A DNA stretch of 64,000 bases from Curvularia sp. ZM96. Its lineage: Eukaryota; Ascomycota; Dothideomycetes; Pleosporales; Pleosporaceae. Numbering within the stretch: the first letter of the stretch is position 1; every line of letters starts with the position of its first letter. Below, piece by piece: positions 32,358 to 44,245 of the stretch. The notes beneath the pieces were generated by a model. The model did not search any database and was not told the origin of the DNA. It worked only from the letters and a program-made list of their open reading frames with translations. The DNA lies in NCBI GenBank assembly GCA_022457065.1, contig JAJGBQ010000001.1:930001-994000 (forward strand), read 5' to 3'. Made by a program: the position numbers and the translations under genes.

Positions 32358-35300
32358 GACGTTTGCTGGCTTGGTGTTTCAAAGGGTGGGGCAAAATGAA
32401 CGTGATGAGATCGACAAGACAATTACGATCAGTGGGAGCTTCAGTGGTCTAGGATTGGAGAGGGACAGGAAAGTTAAAGGCTGAAGAAGCGCACAGTGGT
32501 TTACTCATACTTGCAGTTCGGGATACCGTCTTTGTACAGCCGGTAGACGCGTCTAATTTCTAGATATTGTTGTCTGACGTGGTATTGGCACGGGAAAGTC
32601 GATGAACAGTAAGCCATCTCTAGCCAAGTGCGGAGAGGGGCGGTGGAGAGCGCTCCGTGGAACATGCTCCTGTCTTCCTTTGGTCCCCGTTCGGCCCGAA
32701 ATACCCCGCACTCTCCTCCGGTATGCACATGATCAGACTTGGAGTACTTGGAGGCTTGTCTTGCATCGGTCGTTCAAGCGATTGAAACAAGGCTGCAAAA
32801 CGGAACATGTCTCATCAGCTTCGCATGTAAGTGGTAGTTTTCGCCCTCCATCGCGCAGCGTTGGAGATCCGGCACAGGGGTGATGGTCAATGGCATCGCG
32901 TAATGTGGGCTTCTACCATCACAGAACACCCAACAAAAGATTACCCCACTTGTTACGCAAGCCCAGAGAATCCCCGGATTTTGTGGTTGGACTCGAGCGT
33001 TAATCGGATCACGAAAGCGCCTTTCATCCGAGACCAAGACCCAGGTCGCCAAGCAATCCGAGATCGCACTTCCAACAGTCGAAACGGCATGGTCGCGATA
33101 CACCTACGCACAAGTAGCATAGATTTGAATTGATTCTTTGGGACGGAATTTCCGTTTGCCCAGTCTATTATTGATGGATTCAATACCTGTAGCAGGTAAA
33201 TAGATTACAAAACAAACAATAACTAGTCATGATTGTCATACTATGGCAAAAGCAATTCTTAGTCGAATATTTGCGGTGGTGACAGCGTGAACAGAGATAT
33301 AGAATATCAGGATAAAACATCACGTGCTGTTGCCGTTCTATGATCTTGCATATATCCTGGGAATATTGATGTCACTCTAACTCGGTCTCAACGTCACTAG
33401 TATAAGAGCATCAAATACTAGCTTTTCCATTTTTGCTTGCTCATGCTAATGAACATGCTTTAGGCATTTGTTTGCGGTACCACAACCGTGTATCAGTTAC
33501 ATCAGAATGTCGATGTTCACTTGCAACATCAGATACAACTTGAGAAAGATGACCAGTCAACTGTGATATCTTCAAGAAGGATGAAGTGTAAATTTTGGTA
33601 CTCTACTGAGACTGCACCATTATCTGATTAGACTGGTCACACATGCGTAAGCCCATACCACTAGCCTGTAACGCTTGCATTTGCAACACGATTAGTTTGC
33701 GTATGAGATCTGCTTAAGTCGGGGCGACAACAACAGGTGGTTACACTCGGGCAGTCAACACCAGAATCTAAACAAATGTCAGGATCTGGCCCAGTTGAAC
33801 CAATCCAGCCCATCCTAGACTAACTTAGTCGACCAAGTCCTGACTAGGACCATAATCACGGTACAATCACTAGAGTAGTTCACCAGTGATTCGTCTCGCA
33901 TGAATACGACTGTTTGCTATCCCATCTGTCTGATCTATCTCGTGCTGTACCCAACCTAGCCAATAGTCTAACAACAAATGACACCTCGTATACCGAGTAT
34001 GAAGGGGCGGGAGGAGATACAGAAAACACAATATATACATTCAGGTCGCTATAGAGAGCTGTTGTAGATATAGTAGATCTAAGAAGCGCAGAAAGTTGCA
34101 GCCATGGCCGACATATCAGCATACGGGTCGAATCTGATCGAAGATGAACAGATTGCCGTATCTTGGTTCATCGGAGCAGTGGGAGCCTGCAGAGTTATAA
34201 GACGAAGATGCTCACATGAAGATCATCATCGGGCTCACAACATTGTCGACCAAGGTACACTAAGTGTAGATTTAGAGCTTTGAGAGATACCATTTGGGAT
34301 AAGCAGCACTTTTCAGGTCCCAGTTCTCACGGTGACGGCCCGAAGCGTAATACTTTTCATGTTAGTCGTGAACCTGATCGTTAATAAAACTGTGTTGTTC
34401 GTCTAGAAGTGAATTCTTAGCGTCGATCGCTGTAGAGGCGGCTTTCTCAGCGACGGAAATCCCGCAGTTTTAACTTTATGAGTATCGCCACCATACAATA
34501 GTAAAGTAGCTTCAGCTCACAACGCCAGGCGTGATGGCTTGTACAAATTCCTGTTTGCCACCACCCCCTACTGTATGTTGAAAGTACGATTTCCACATCA
34601 AGTACGCTATATCTGCAATCGTACATATATTGTCCAGACAATAAGCTTCAACTAGACCCATCTCGGCCCTAAACGCGAATTTTCGGTCAGTCGAGATTTC
34701 CGTCTATGTGCTTCCAAGGTTGCTGGTGCATAGCAGACGTAAGTGTAAAGCACAGGTATACCAAGACTGCATAAACAGTTGCACACGTTGAAAGCCTATT
34801 TGACACCTATCTTTAATGGGCTGGGCAACGTATGATTGATGATACGATTACTTCTGTTCTAGACCATGTCTGCTATGACCTGCGCTAGAACAACGTTTCC
34901 CGCGGCTCAGTGATATTACACCTACCTATGCAGCGCCACACAAAAACACCGCAGATATGGATTTGAAACGTCTAAGCGCGGTTCCCAAATACCATGACGA
35001 ATACTCGACAAAGTCACTGAAGCAAGTTTCTCAGGCCTCCTCGGAGCGCAGTATACGCATTCCTGATTAGGTAGAGTGAGGCGATCAGCACTACACAAAC
35101 TTAGTTTCCCACCAACCAACACCGGCAAAATGTCGGTGCGAAACGTAGCCACGAACTCTAAACTCAGTTGAGCTCCAGTCAGAAATACGTGTAAATAGAA
35201 CGAAAAAAAATACGTACGTAAAATCAAGGCAAGCAAAACTAATCGGGTCATTGCACCCGCTACTACTCGCCACGATTTCCTCAATCAATTAACCAAGCAT

Positions 35301-36442
35301 TTTGGACACCAAGGCTATCAAACACACCCCTCGCTATCCGCCACCACCCTATCCTATCAAGCCCCGTCTTCTTCTCCCCTTCCAAACTCCAAATCCCTAC
35401 TTACTGGTAATCCCATGGTGATCGTCGCCGCACTTACCCCACACACGTTCTTTCCTGCGCTCCCCCCGCATTTCCCCTGCGTTCAACATACACAGCTACG
35501 TATACGCGGCCACGCACATGCACGCGCGTGTGTGTATGCGCAACCAGGCCACCTCCGGCGCTAAGCCAGCCCTTTCCCTGCAAGGATCAGCGACCCGAAG
35601 CGAACGCAGGCGTCTGGAAGCGGAAACGCCAGAATAAGGCGTTACAACGCGTGAGCAGAGTAGAGCAAGAAAAAAACGCCACGCTGAAGGACGCTAAATA
35701 GGGACGGTTTGCGCACGCAGACTAAAGGCGGAAGGAATGGCGGCTGAAGCGGAAAACGGCGGTGTGACGGGAGGGATTTTTCTGTAGCGAAGTGTGGCGC
35801 TGGGGCTTGTATACACAAAAGTGTGTGTGTATATGTATGGTTTAGTGATGGTGGCGACGATGGTCGTGGACAGGGATGATGACGCACATGAATTGAGTGA
35901 CAGAAAAGGGGGGGCTGACTTGCGTGTGCGATTCATGAAGGATGCGGGGAAGGCGCGTTTCATGTACTTGGGCACCCTGGCTGATGGTGGTTTTTTCTTG
36001 CTTCATGCGTGTGTCTCAATGGAGTATGCGTTTCCCATGGAGTTATGGGTTTCCACGGAGTAGGAATGTAAAGGTTTAACGGCCGTATGAAAATCGCCCG
36101 AGAGGCATGCGGACGGTGCACAGAGTATTAGTCTCCACAGAGCATGAGGCCATTATGGGGATCGAGAGGAAAGCGAGGAAAGCGAGGTGGCCTTTGCGCG
36201 TCAGGCGTACCAGACGTGAGAATGGTGATTGCACGTGTACAATGCGAAAAGATAGCAAACAGTCATAGTGAAGAAGATGCGTATAGAGAAGAGTTTCCTG
36301 CTGCTCCGCGCATCAACATTATTTAGGTTCATATTTTTAAGACTTTTGATACAGGCATCAAGAAGGGGGTATAGATGAACCCAGCATCCGCAGAGTTACA
36401 AATGAAATGTCTATAAAACGTGTTAGGTGAGGACGGAGATCT
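32358..36442. other. Gene-poor, partly AT-rich stretch
   Basis: About 4.1 kb without a supportable gene. From 33184 to about 35300 it is AT-rich with few open frames. Short simple-sequence runs occur near 35520-35530 and 35820-35835 (GT/CA-rich). It could be old transposon debris, but I found no terminal repeats or transposase fragments. Confidence 0.45.
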
Positions 36443-37889
36443 CTAACTCGCTCCTCGAGGCCACCATCCTTTATTACCAACCAGCGCTGCTTCATCGTCA
36501 CTATCGTCTGGCTTCTTGCTGACGTCTGCACTCTTCATACTCTCATTACCCTCAGCTATGCTCTCCATACTCTTTCGACGACTTATTCCCCTCTCTTCAA
36601 TGTAGATGCTGCCTGCCGACTTGTTCCTCGCGTGTACGCCACCGCTGATACTAACTTCTGCCCCATCGCCCTGATAGTAAGGATTGGATTCGCTACGGAT
36701 GATGACTTCGCGGGTTTCCTTAATTTGGTTGCCCTTGGGAGCAAAGCTGACGATGCGATCGCGGTCGAGTCCTTTGCTGTCTGCGTCACAACTGACGAAG
36801 CTGGAAAGCTCGTGGACGGATGAACGGTGAGTCCTGTGTGTTCCAGTGTGACGGCCGGTGGTTGAATGTTCGGACGAAGACCTGAATTCCTGTGCCATAG
36901 AATGCATGCCTGTTTTGCGGGACGTGGAGATAGCGATACGTTTGATGAGGCTGGCCATGGTCATTTCAATATTGAGTTTGACCATATAAGCGAGAGGGTG
37001 GAATTGGATGTATCTGTTACAGGCCTGTTTAGTCGACTGACCCGAGATAACAAAACAAGACTACTTACACAAAAGAGTTCGGGATCGACATAGCGGCGAT
37101 AATCATGACGTCCATAAGAAGCGAGACGATGACGATTTTCTGGTTGAATTGTACGAGCGAGTTGTATTTGGTGAGACCGTTTTTGATGAGGTTGGCCTTG
37201 ACAGTCTTCAAGAAATACCAGTTGAGTAGCGCGTCAACCAGAAGGTAAAGTCCCTTTTCAATACGGTCCCAGTACTCGTTAGTGATATGGTACCTGTAAT
37301 ATCGTTAGATGCTCTGTTTCGAGGTTGAAAACTGGGCCAACTTACGTATGACTGACTTGCAAGCGGGCAGGTATCCAAATGGTGAACACACTGATATTGA
37401 TTGCTGTGACGAACGTGGCCGTCCCAATCATTATCATTCTTCCACGCTTTCGGTCGGGAACGATGACGCGAATACGGTTGATAATGATTTGCAGCAGCAA
37501 CTGGACTTGGATACACCACCAGAACAGGATGGTGAAGTAGAAGGCGAAGCCTGGTTTGCCATTAGTAGGGCTTGTCAGATCGCCGCCGTAGGACACGTAC
37601 TTGGACTGATGAACTTGTGCAGATGCAGGTAGCATTCAAGTCCCATGACAACACAGACGAGCATCTCCAGCCATATCATCCAAATGTAAACACTTCGAAT
37701 GGGATCCCGCGACTCCTTTGTTTGCCTGGTAGCAAGAACCGCCGCTATCACGCAATTCACCAACGTGAGGCCCCATACTACCGTTGAGATGACAATGTCA
37801 GATAATGTGATGGGTTCATTGTGGTAGTTTGGCGATATGAAAGGACCCCATGCTTTGAAATTTGGGTTGTCTCTAAATTCATCATTCAT
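36443..37889 (-). CDS. Multi-span integral membrane protein (fungal, unknown function)
   Basis: Four exons, 37889-37601, 37550-37346, 37293-37069 and 37013-36443, all in phase, give 429 residues. Intron 1 carries CTAAT before its acceptor. The N-terminal half has about seven hydrophobic segments, e.g. ITLSDIVISTVVWGLTLVNC, IWMIWLEMLVCVVMGLEC and MIGTATFVTAINISVFTIWI. The ~170-residue cytoplasmic tail is Ser/Arg/Lys/Glu-rich and suited to phosphorylation. It resembles fungal seven-span proteins of unknown function and is more distant from the rhodopsin-domain group at 8228. An upstream in-frame ATG (37976) would add 29 Ser/Pro-rich residues. Confidence 0.78.
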
Positions 37890-40800
37890 GGTGTGGGCCG
37901 CCGAAAAAGATGGGGTGGAGAAGGAAGGGTGAGGACTCGGAGAATTGCTCGTAAGCGCAATGCTTGCTTTATTCAATGACCGTTTGGCGATGAAAACTTC
38001 AGTTGCAAAGGGTCCGCCAAGTCTTCTCTAAACGCAGGCCGCATTGCAAAGGCAGCTAGGGGACTGCAGGAGATGAAGCCACCATACTAGGAACTATCGA
38101 GTCAGAATAAGGTTCTACGCTTTGGGGTCCCCGCTGAGAGGCTCAGAAAGCGCCATCTTCATTGGCCTGGAACGATGCATTTTGTGGATTAGACAGTGCC
38201 CAACGGTCGATCCTTTCGTTAATCGTGTCGATGGTCTTGAGACAGTCCCGATAATTTGCACGCGTCGCCCTACCTGCATCCGGGACGGGATCCTGCCGGG
38301 TAGCGTCATGTTGGAACACACTAAGCCAGGAGAAGGCGAAAGAAGGATGCCATGTTCCCTTGGTGGGAGATGTGCAAAGTTTGCGGATCCGCGTGTGAAG
38401 CTTTAAGCGGATGCTCTGACGTGCATCTGACTGGCTGTGGTATGGTTTTCATATTCGAAGCATGAAGATGTCGCAATCAAGGAAAATGCAGAGTTACAGT
38501 GCTCCAATAGCAGGGATGAGGAAAAAGGCCAGGGTTCAGCTCTCTGTCCTGACACGCGTAGTGGCTCAACCGGCCTTGTTCCAGGCATAGTGGACGCCTC
38601 GGTACCAGCATCATAGAAAAGGGACTTGCCATGGCTGGTGAAAACAAACCTGTTGTCTAGCGGCCGACGGCTTGACGGGTAGGTCCGGCGATTCCTCCGC
38701 AGTAGATGATTGGCTATGTGCCCAGCTGTACAGACGGTTAAGTTTGGTGGCCGCAAGCTTGACGGCGGAAGCTTCACGGCGGGGTCCAGAGGATGTCTGT
38801 GCCTTACAGAAGGTGTTGAAGTCTGTGCAAGTAGCTATTTGGAGCGATGTCGGACAAGTTGCCTGTGGCACAGTACCAGTAAACGGTCGCCTTGAGGCTG
38901 AGGCTAGACGGGAAGGACGTCGTAGTATGATAGATACTTACGTACAGATACCACGTCGCCAGGGCCCGAGCGCCACGCCTGCGAGGGGCCTGCAAAAGAT
39001 CTTCCACGCAGTTAACCATCTGTTCGGTTCTACACACGGCGAAATAAGCAGCCAGGGGTGGGTCGAAGGAGCCGCATTCCACTTTGATACAAAGCCCGAG
39101 TTTTGGTACACGCAAGAACCCTGAACAAGGCGACTAGCCCAGCCTGAACGTCGGCCAGCCCGGATGCCATTGAAGGCTGCTCACCAGGAACATGGCTACA
39201 TATGAAACAGCCTTGGGCCTGGGCCAGAGAAGGCCAACCCAGCAGCGGCGTCGCATCTAGCCGCGACGAAGCACATACGTAGTTCGTGAGTATCGGGCAC
39301 ATGCATCGAGGTTCATTGTGATGTTGGCTTCTGAGATGCCAACGATGCGGAACCAAGGCGGGGAAAGCTCTGCAGGCGACATAAGCGACATGCGATGTGT
39401 AATGAAATGAGCCATGGGGTTGGTGGGGGCTGGCCCTAGCTTCGCGATCAGTCCCAGCTGATGCGAACGGGGAAGAGTCAGTTGTTTGATCGTACATCTC
39501 CGCTGCAGCAACACCAACGACGGCTCGGTGGAGTTTGCCTCCACCACTGCCAGCAGTCTTGCATGTGCGAGGGTGCTGCACATGAAGGCCTGGTGACAAG
39601 ATCTGGGCAAGCCTGCAGTCGCAATCTGGATTTTATTAGCAGTGTTTCCATCGAATGCAATCGCTTGTTACGTCATGTAGGTTCACACTATGCTGCATGG
39701 AATCGTGTCTAGCAAGCCTCGATTACTGGTAGATGTTGTTCTCGTGGCTAGCACGTTTTTTTCTTCCTGGACGCCGTCCATGTCCATGGTTCCGGTCGCC
39801 GTCGATCAACCTTACCGAGGAGGCTAGCTTCCTTGGGATAGGGGTCTTTCAGCCGAGCCGCGTCTAGCCTTGATCCAGCCGAGTCGCAACCTCATCGAGC
39901 CGAATGGACGATTAACCTGATCAAATGTCATTATACCAGGTCTGGGTACGGCCGAAAATTCCACCGTTTTCAATCGTAGTTAGGAATGGGTTGGGCCCTG
40001 CGATGCGCCACTAGCCGAGCGTCGTCTGATGCTGCTGGGGACATCAGCTCTGCGAATCGAGGCCCAATCTATGGTTCTGGTCCTCGTACCATCTTTGTTC
40101 CGAGACCAATGAACCCGCCTGGAGCCTTTGATCTGTACCAAGAAACACTCGGAGATTTACCAAAGCGCCCCGTTGCGGCGGTAGCACGGGCGGATGCACC
40201 CTGGACATCCAGCACAGAAACGAGGCCGACCTCACTGTCGCTCACTTCTCTATCTATCTAACTAGCCAGCGCCACATGTACCCACATACTCCGTATCTTC
40301 CCATGTAACCAACTTGACAGGTTTGTCCCCGATCGACGCAATCCCCTGGCCATTAGAGCCAGACGAAGCCCCTACCGACAGCAACAACTACTCAGTACAC
40401 TCGCCCTACGCCGCAAAGGTCGGATTGGAAATGCTTCAACAGTTTTATGCATCGCTACAAATCGGACCTGAGCGCATCATCTTGCTGAACATGGGCAACA
40501 ATGAATCCTCGACATTTATGAGCTTCATATGTCCTTCCGCCTCTCGCTGCCATTGTTCGAATGTGAATCGTGTAGATTGTGCAGATGCACAAGGTCCATC
40601 TGTTTGACGGATACAAAGTCCCTTGTAACAGCGCTTTTGCGAATGCATAAATCATAGGCATAACCGCGACACATGCTCACAAATCCATGTCGCACTAGTT
40701 TTTGCATAACTAGACTGTGGCATCGAGACGAGGGCAGTTTCTGTTCGTTGAGTAAAGAAAAGGATCACGGACTCGCACTGTCTGTTTGATTGTGTCTCAG

Positions 40801-41300
40801 AAGCCGGACGCGCTGAAAGAAAGTTGCTTTTCTAACAGAATTCAAAGATTATGAAGAGATGAGATCATAGCGTTCGGGACACGCATGAAAGAGGCTGATA
40901 CTTTCCAATAGCTGGTTCTTGTCGACTCCATGCTTGGTCACGCAGCTCGCATCCGTCCATGTATGCTTTCTGTGCATGTCAGTGCCCTCTCTTGTTGAGT
41001 GAAGGATTGAATGACTGCACAGCCATAGTTTCCATCCGCAGAATCCACAGAGACTGCAATGAATGCCGTGAAGTTGCAGTAAGGTGACGTTGGGGCGTGA
41101 AGGCTACGCGGGGAATGGCCTGGCAGCCCCACTTGGCGCGAAACGTCATCTGTGGCGGCGAAGCCTTGCATCGACCATTGGACGAATCCAGAGCTTCCAG
41201 TCTCGAGCACGCAGCACCAACATACACCACACGATACACATACCCAAACCCGTTGCACGCTGAACTTGACCCAGGTGGTTCACAGACTGCAACACCCACC
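37890..41300. other. Gene-poor stretch
   Basis: About 3.4 kb. Open frames on both strands (for example 38672-39124 plus and 39030-39599 minus) overlap each other and have odd composition. One piece, 40317-40510 on the plus strand, translates to a protein-like stretch after a good splice acceptor and is listed separately. The last 200 bp is the promoter of the CUE gene. Confidence 0.45.
40321..40607 (+). other. Candidate exon or gene fragment
   Basis: Directly after a CTTGACAG acceptor-like sequence the frame reads a balanced stretch (SPIDAIPWPLEPDEAPTD, then EMLQQFYASLQIGPERIILL). It stays open to 40607, although the last part looks less protein-like. No matching upstream exon could be found: the frame 39986-40261 ends before a usable donor. 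It may be the remains of a dead gene or an exon of an unannotated one. Confidence 0.25.
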
Positions 41301-42794
41301 ATGTCCGAAAAGACCAACACAGAAAAGGTGGGCACAAAGCGACACGCAGCGCCTGCTTCTCCCCCACTAACGCAATTGTGGCAGCCTCCAGAGAGCCCGA
41401 CGACGGCGCGTGAGCTCGACTTTGACGACGACAACGACGCCCCAGCTGCCTCTTCCCACGACAATGCGGGCTCTCCGCCGCCTGCATCCAAGTCGCCCAA
41501 GCCTGGCGTGCGCTTCAACGACGAGGCAACCGAGATCCCACCGCAAAAGCCCCCGCGACCTGTCGACCCCCAGGTACAGGCGCAAAACACGCTCATCGAA
41601 GCTTTCCCGAATGTCGACAGCAATGTGGTCAAGGCTGTATTGCTTGCCAGTGGAGGCAAGGTCGAGCCCGCCTTCAACGCGTTACTGAGTACGTGACGGT
41701 TGCGTTTCGTCTCCATGGGGATATGTACTAAGCCAAGGCAGGCATGTCGGACCCCAACTTCAAGGCAGAGGAAGTGCCCCCGCCACAGCCACCACGTCCA
41801 CAGCCCCGCAGCCAGCTTGAGCAGGACGAGATCTATGCGCGACAATTGGCTCAGCACTACCAGACCCAGGCCGGCTCTGGCGCCCAACGGCCGCGTGAGC
41901 AAGGTAGCCGTCAGCGGCCTGGAGAGCCTGAGCGCGAGTACAGCTTCTTTGACGGTGAGTTCGTGTGTGTACACTGTGCGTCCGCCCTTGTGTCTAACAG
42001 CAAGATACTGCAGACGACCTCCCAGAGATCCGCAAGAACATCGAACAAGGCTTCAAGGAGACCCAGCAGACAGTGTCCAAATGGATTAGCAACTTCGCTA
42101 AGAAGCTCGACGGCGAGGTGGAAGAGTACGATAGGTATGGCAACCCGCAGTACACGGGCCGGACTGGACCGTCACAGCAGCGACAAAACTTCGGTCCATC
42201 CCAGTCGGATCAGATGCACGGTATTCGCAAGTCGGCTGAGCAACGACGGTCGGCGGACCACAGTCGTTACGACGCTGACAACAGAGTGATTGGTGACGAC
42301 TTCGCTAAGCTGGAACTGCGGGACAACGATAGTAAGCCACTGTTTCCCTGCATCAATAGCATCGCTCACACACTACAGTGCCCCCGCGAACTTCAAGCCG
42401 CCCCAACGCTAACCCGGACCTCTTTAAGCCGACGCCTGTCTCGCCTCCTCAGAGTGGCCCCGTGGACGAGGTCGACGCCCTGTACCGAAACCCATCACCG
42501 AGCAACCCAGCGAGTCAAGGAAAGTCGGGTGGCAAGAAGTGGCAGCCTCTTACATCAGTAGCACCCAACCCAGAGCCTGACGAGCATGATCCCTTCAGCC
42601 TTGGTGATAGCGATGACGACGAGAAGGACCCAAAGAAGCAGGATACCAACCCTGCCGACACAGAGAGGCTGAAGAATGCTGCTCAGAACAGCGGCGAAGG
42701 CCCTCCTTCAGGAAAACTAAAGCCCGCAGAAAGAAGCGGCAGTGTGAGTCAGAAAGACGCCACTGCGGAGGCATTGATCAAAGAAGCCAAATAA
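41301..42794 (+). CDS. CUE5: CUE-domain ubiquitin-binding protein (Cue5-like)
   Basis: Four exons, 41301-41688, 41742-41954, 42014-42331 and 42379-42794, give 444 residues; all phases fit. The N-terminus is acidic and Pro-rich. The CUE domain spans residues about 95-130 (TLIEAFPNVDSNVVKAVLLA, ending in PAFNALL), with the FP and C-terminal LL positions that contact ubiquitin. The middle has a helical stretch (IRKNIEQGFKETQQTVSKWI). The C-terminus is Pro/Ser/Asp-rich and disordered, with DPFSLGDSDDDE. The order CUE, helix, disordered acidic tail matches yeast Cue5 and its fungal orthologues, which link ubiquitinated aggregates to autophagy through an Atg8-binding motif. I do not see an unambiguous Atg8 motif. 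The symbol is by domain layout only. Confidence 0.82.
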
Positions 42795-44245
42795 GGCGAA
42801 TCTTGTTACCAGGCGACCGTAAGCTTGTGTAACAATTCAGCTCCAGTTACGATAATGGTGGACACATATCGAATCTCATATTTACGACCCGTAAGTAAGG
42901 CCGAAGTGAATCCAGATCGTTCCTTCAAGTGAAGACTTAAGTGTACACCTCATACGTTCTCTCTGTCTCGAGCCATTTTCCTATTTTGTTCTTTTACGTC
43001 GAGCACCCCGGCCGGAGCCGCCATTCCATTTACGTTCAGGTGGCTGGAATGTACAATTTGCATGTCTTACTTTGCGCATCCTGGCCGGGAATACTTCGCC
43101 AGGCCCTAATTTAGACTGACATTTTGGAATGCGTAAGGGCTTAAAATATAGTGAAGATTAACTTCACAAGGGCCATACTCCGTGCGCTCCATCAGAGTGT
43201 GCTTGTGTCCTGATGATGACATTGGCGATGGCTGAGGCGCAATAATGGGTTCCCCACGTGAGGTTAGGGCGTTTTCGTGGGGTAGATGAAGGATTTTGAC
43301 CCACATTCCACCTTCCACTTGCGTCCCTGCGACGGGAATCTTCGGGCCACCTTTGCATGCATATGCAGGTGTAAGATCGCCAATTCTTTGTTTCTTCAGC
43401 CTTGTGACTGCCTGGGTTTCAGCTACATTTCCAGACCCAGCACACGGGATACGATTGGTCGTGTTTTTTGCAGGCCTTCTGCATCCGTACGACAAAAGAC
43501 GCAAGCGACACTATTTGCGTCCTTCATTTGCCCCATGTAAGCAATAGCGAAAGCGTATGATCACGCCACTGTGCTCTGGGAACCTCAACGATACCGCTTT
43601 CTCTAGATCTTGAGATGGCCCAATGAAACCTCAGCAGGCACCAAAGTGGCATCTTACATCCTCCATACTTTACGCCTCGCGATACGAAGGTACCATGATG
43701 CGAATACTCGTACTTTCCGTATTGGCTGCGAAGCCTCCAAAGCTGCTATGTGGCCCCCTGTCAACTGAGACGTACAGACGTCAGATCTGACCATCTCACA
43801 TTTATCCCAGTCGAACACCAGCTCCGTTTGCCACGAGTTGGTCAGCAAAGAAACAATATTCCATCACATGTAGTTCGCGCCAAGCGTAAGCAGCCCAATT
43901 GATCTCCGTGGATCCGTCTTGGTTGCCGCCTAGGACGATATCCACTTGACGGCAATGGTCTGCCACACCGCCGCGACGCGGGTGTGGCTCCATGTCTGCC
44001 TTGCGCCCTTGCATGAGAATAGCAGTTTACTGTAACTGTGTGGCTTGGCATGGTTCACCTGATAGCGGCGAGTGGACCAACCTAGTATTCGAGACTGCTA
44101 AGGGTCTCTTGACAGAGAGATTTTGTGTGCTAGTAGCCTTGAAGAGGTAGCTATAAAGTGTGTGAGCTCTCGCGTTCTTCTTCAGAATCACAATTCACCT
44201 ACTCATTCTACTCACTGCTTACAATCACACATTATCACATCTACA
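42795..44245. other. Intergenic, with the chloroperoxidase promoter
   Basis: About 1.45 kb between two plus-strand genes. No credible ORF. The chloroperoxidase TATA box is at 44152. Confidence 0.5.
44152..44157 (+). promoter_or_regulatory. TATA box of the vanadium chloroperoxidase gene
   Basis: TATAAA lies 94 bp before the ATG at 44246. It sits inside the upstream open-frame extension and therefore argues for the start at 44246. Confidence 0.6.

Noticed and set aside
33130..34900. Possible transposon relic in the AT-rich stretch
   Set aside because: I looked for terminal repeats, target duplications and transposase or reverse-transcriptase motifs and found none that hold up.
40979..41974. 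331-codon open frame on the minus strand
   Set aside because: Covers the promoter and first exons of the CUE gene in antisense; low-complexity Cys/Ser/Gly translation with no splice or start support.
44123..44245. Upstream extension of the chloroperoxidase frame
   Set aside because: It contains the TATA box, and the known enzyme starts at MGSVTPIP, position 44246.
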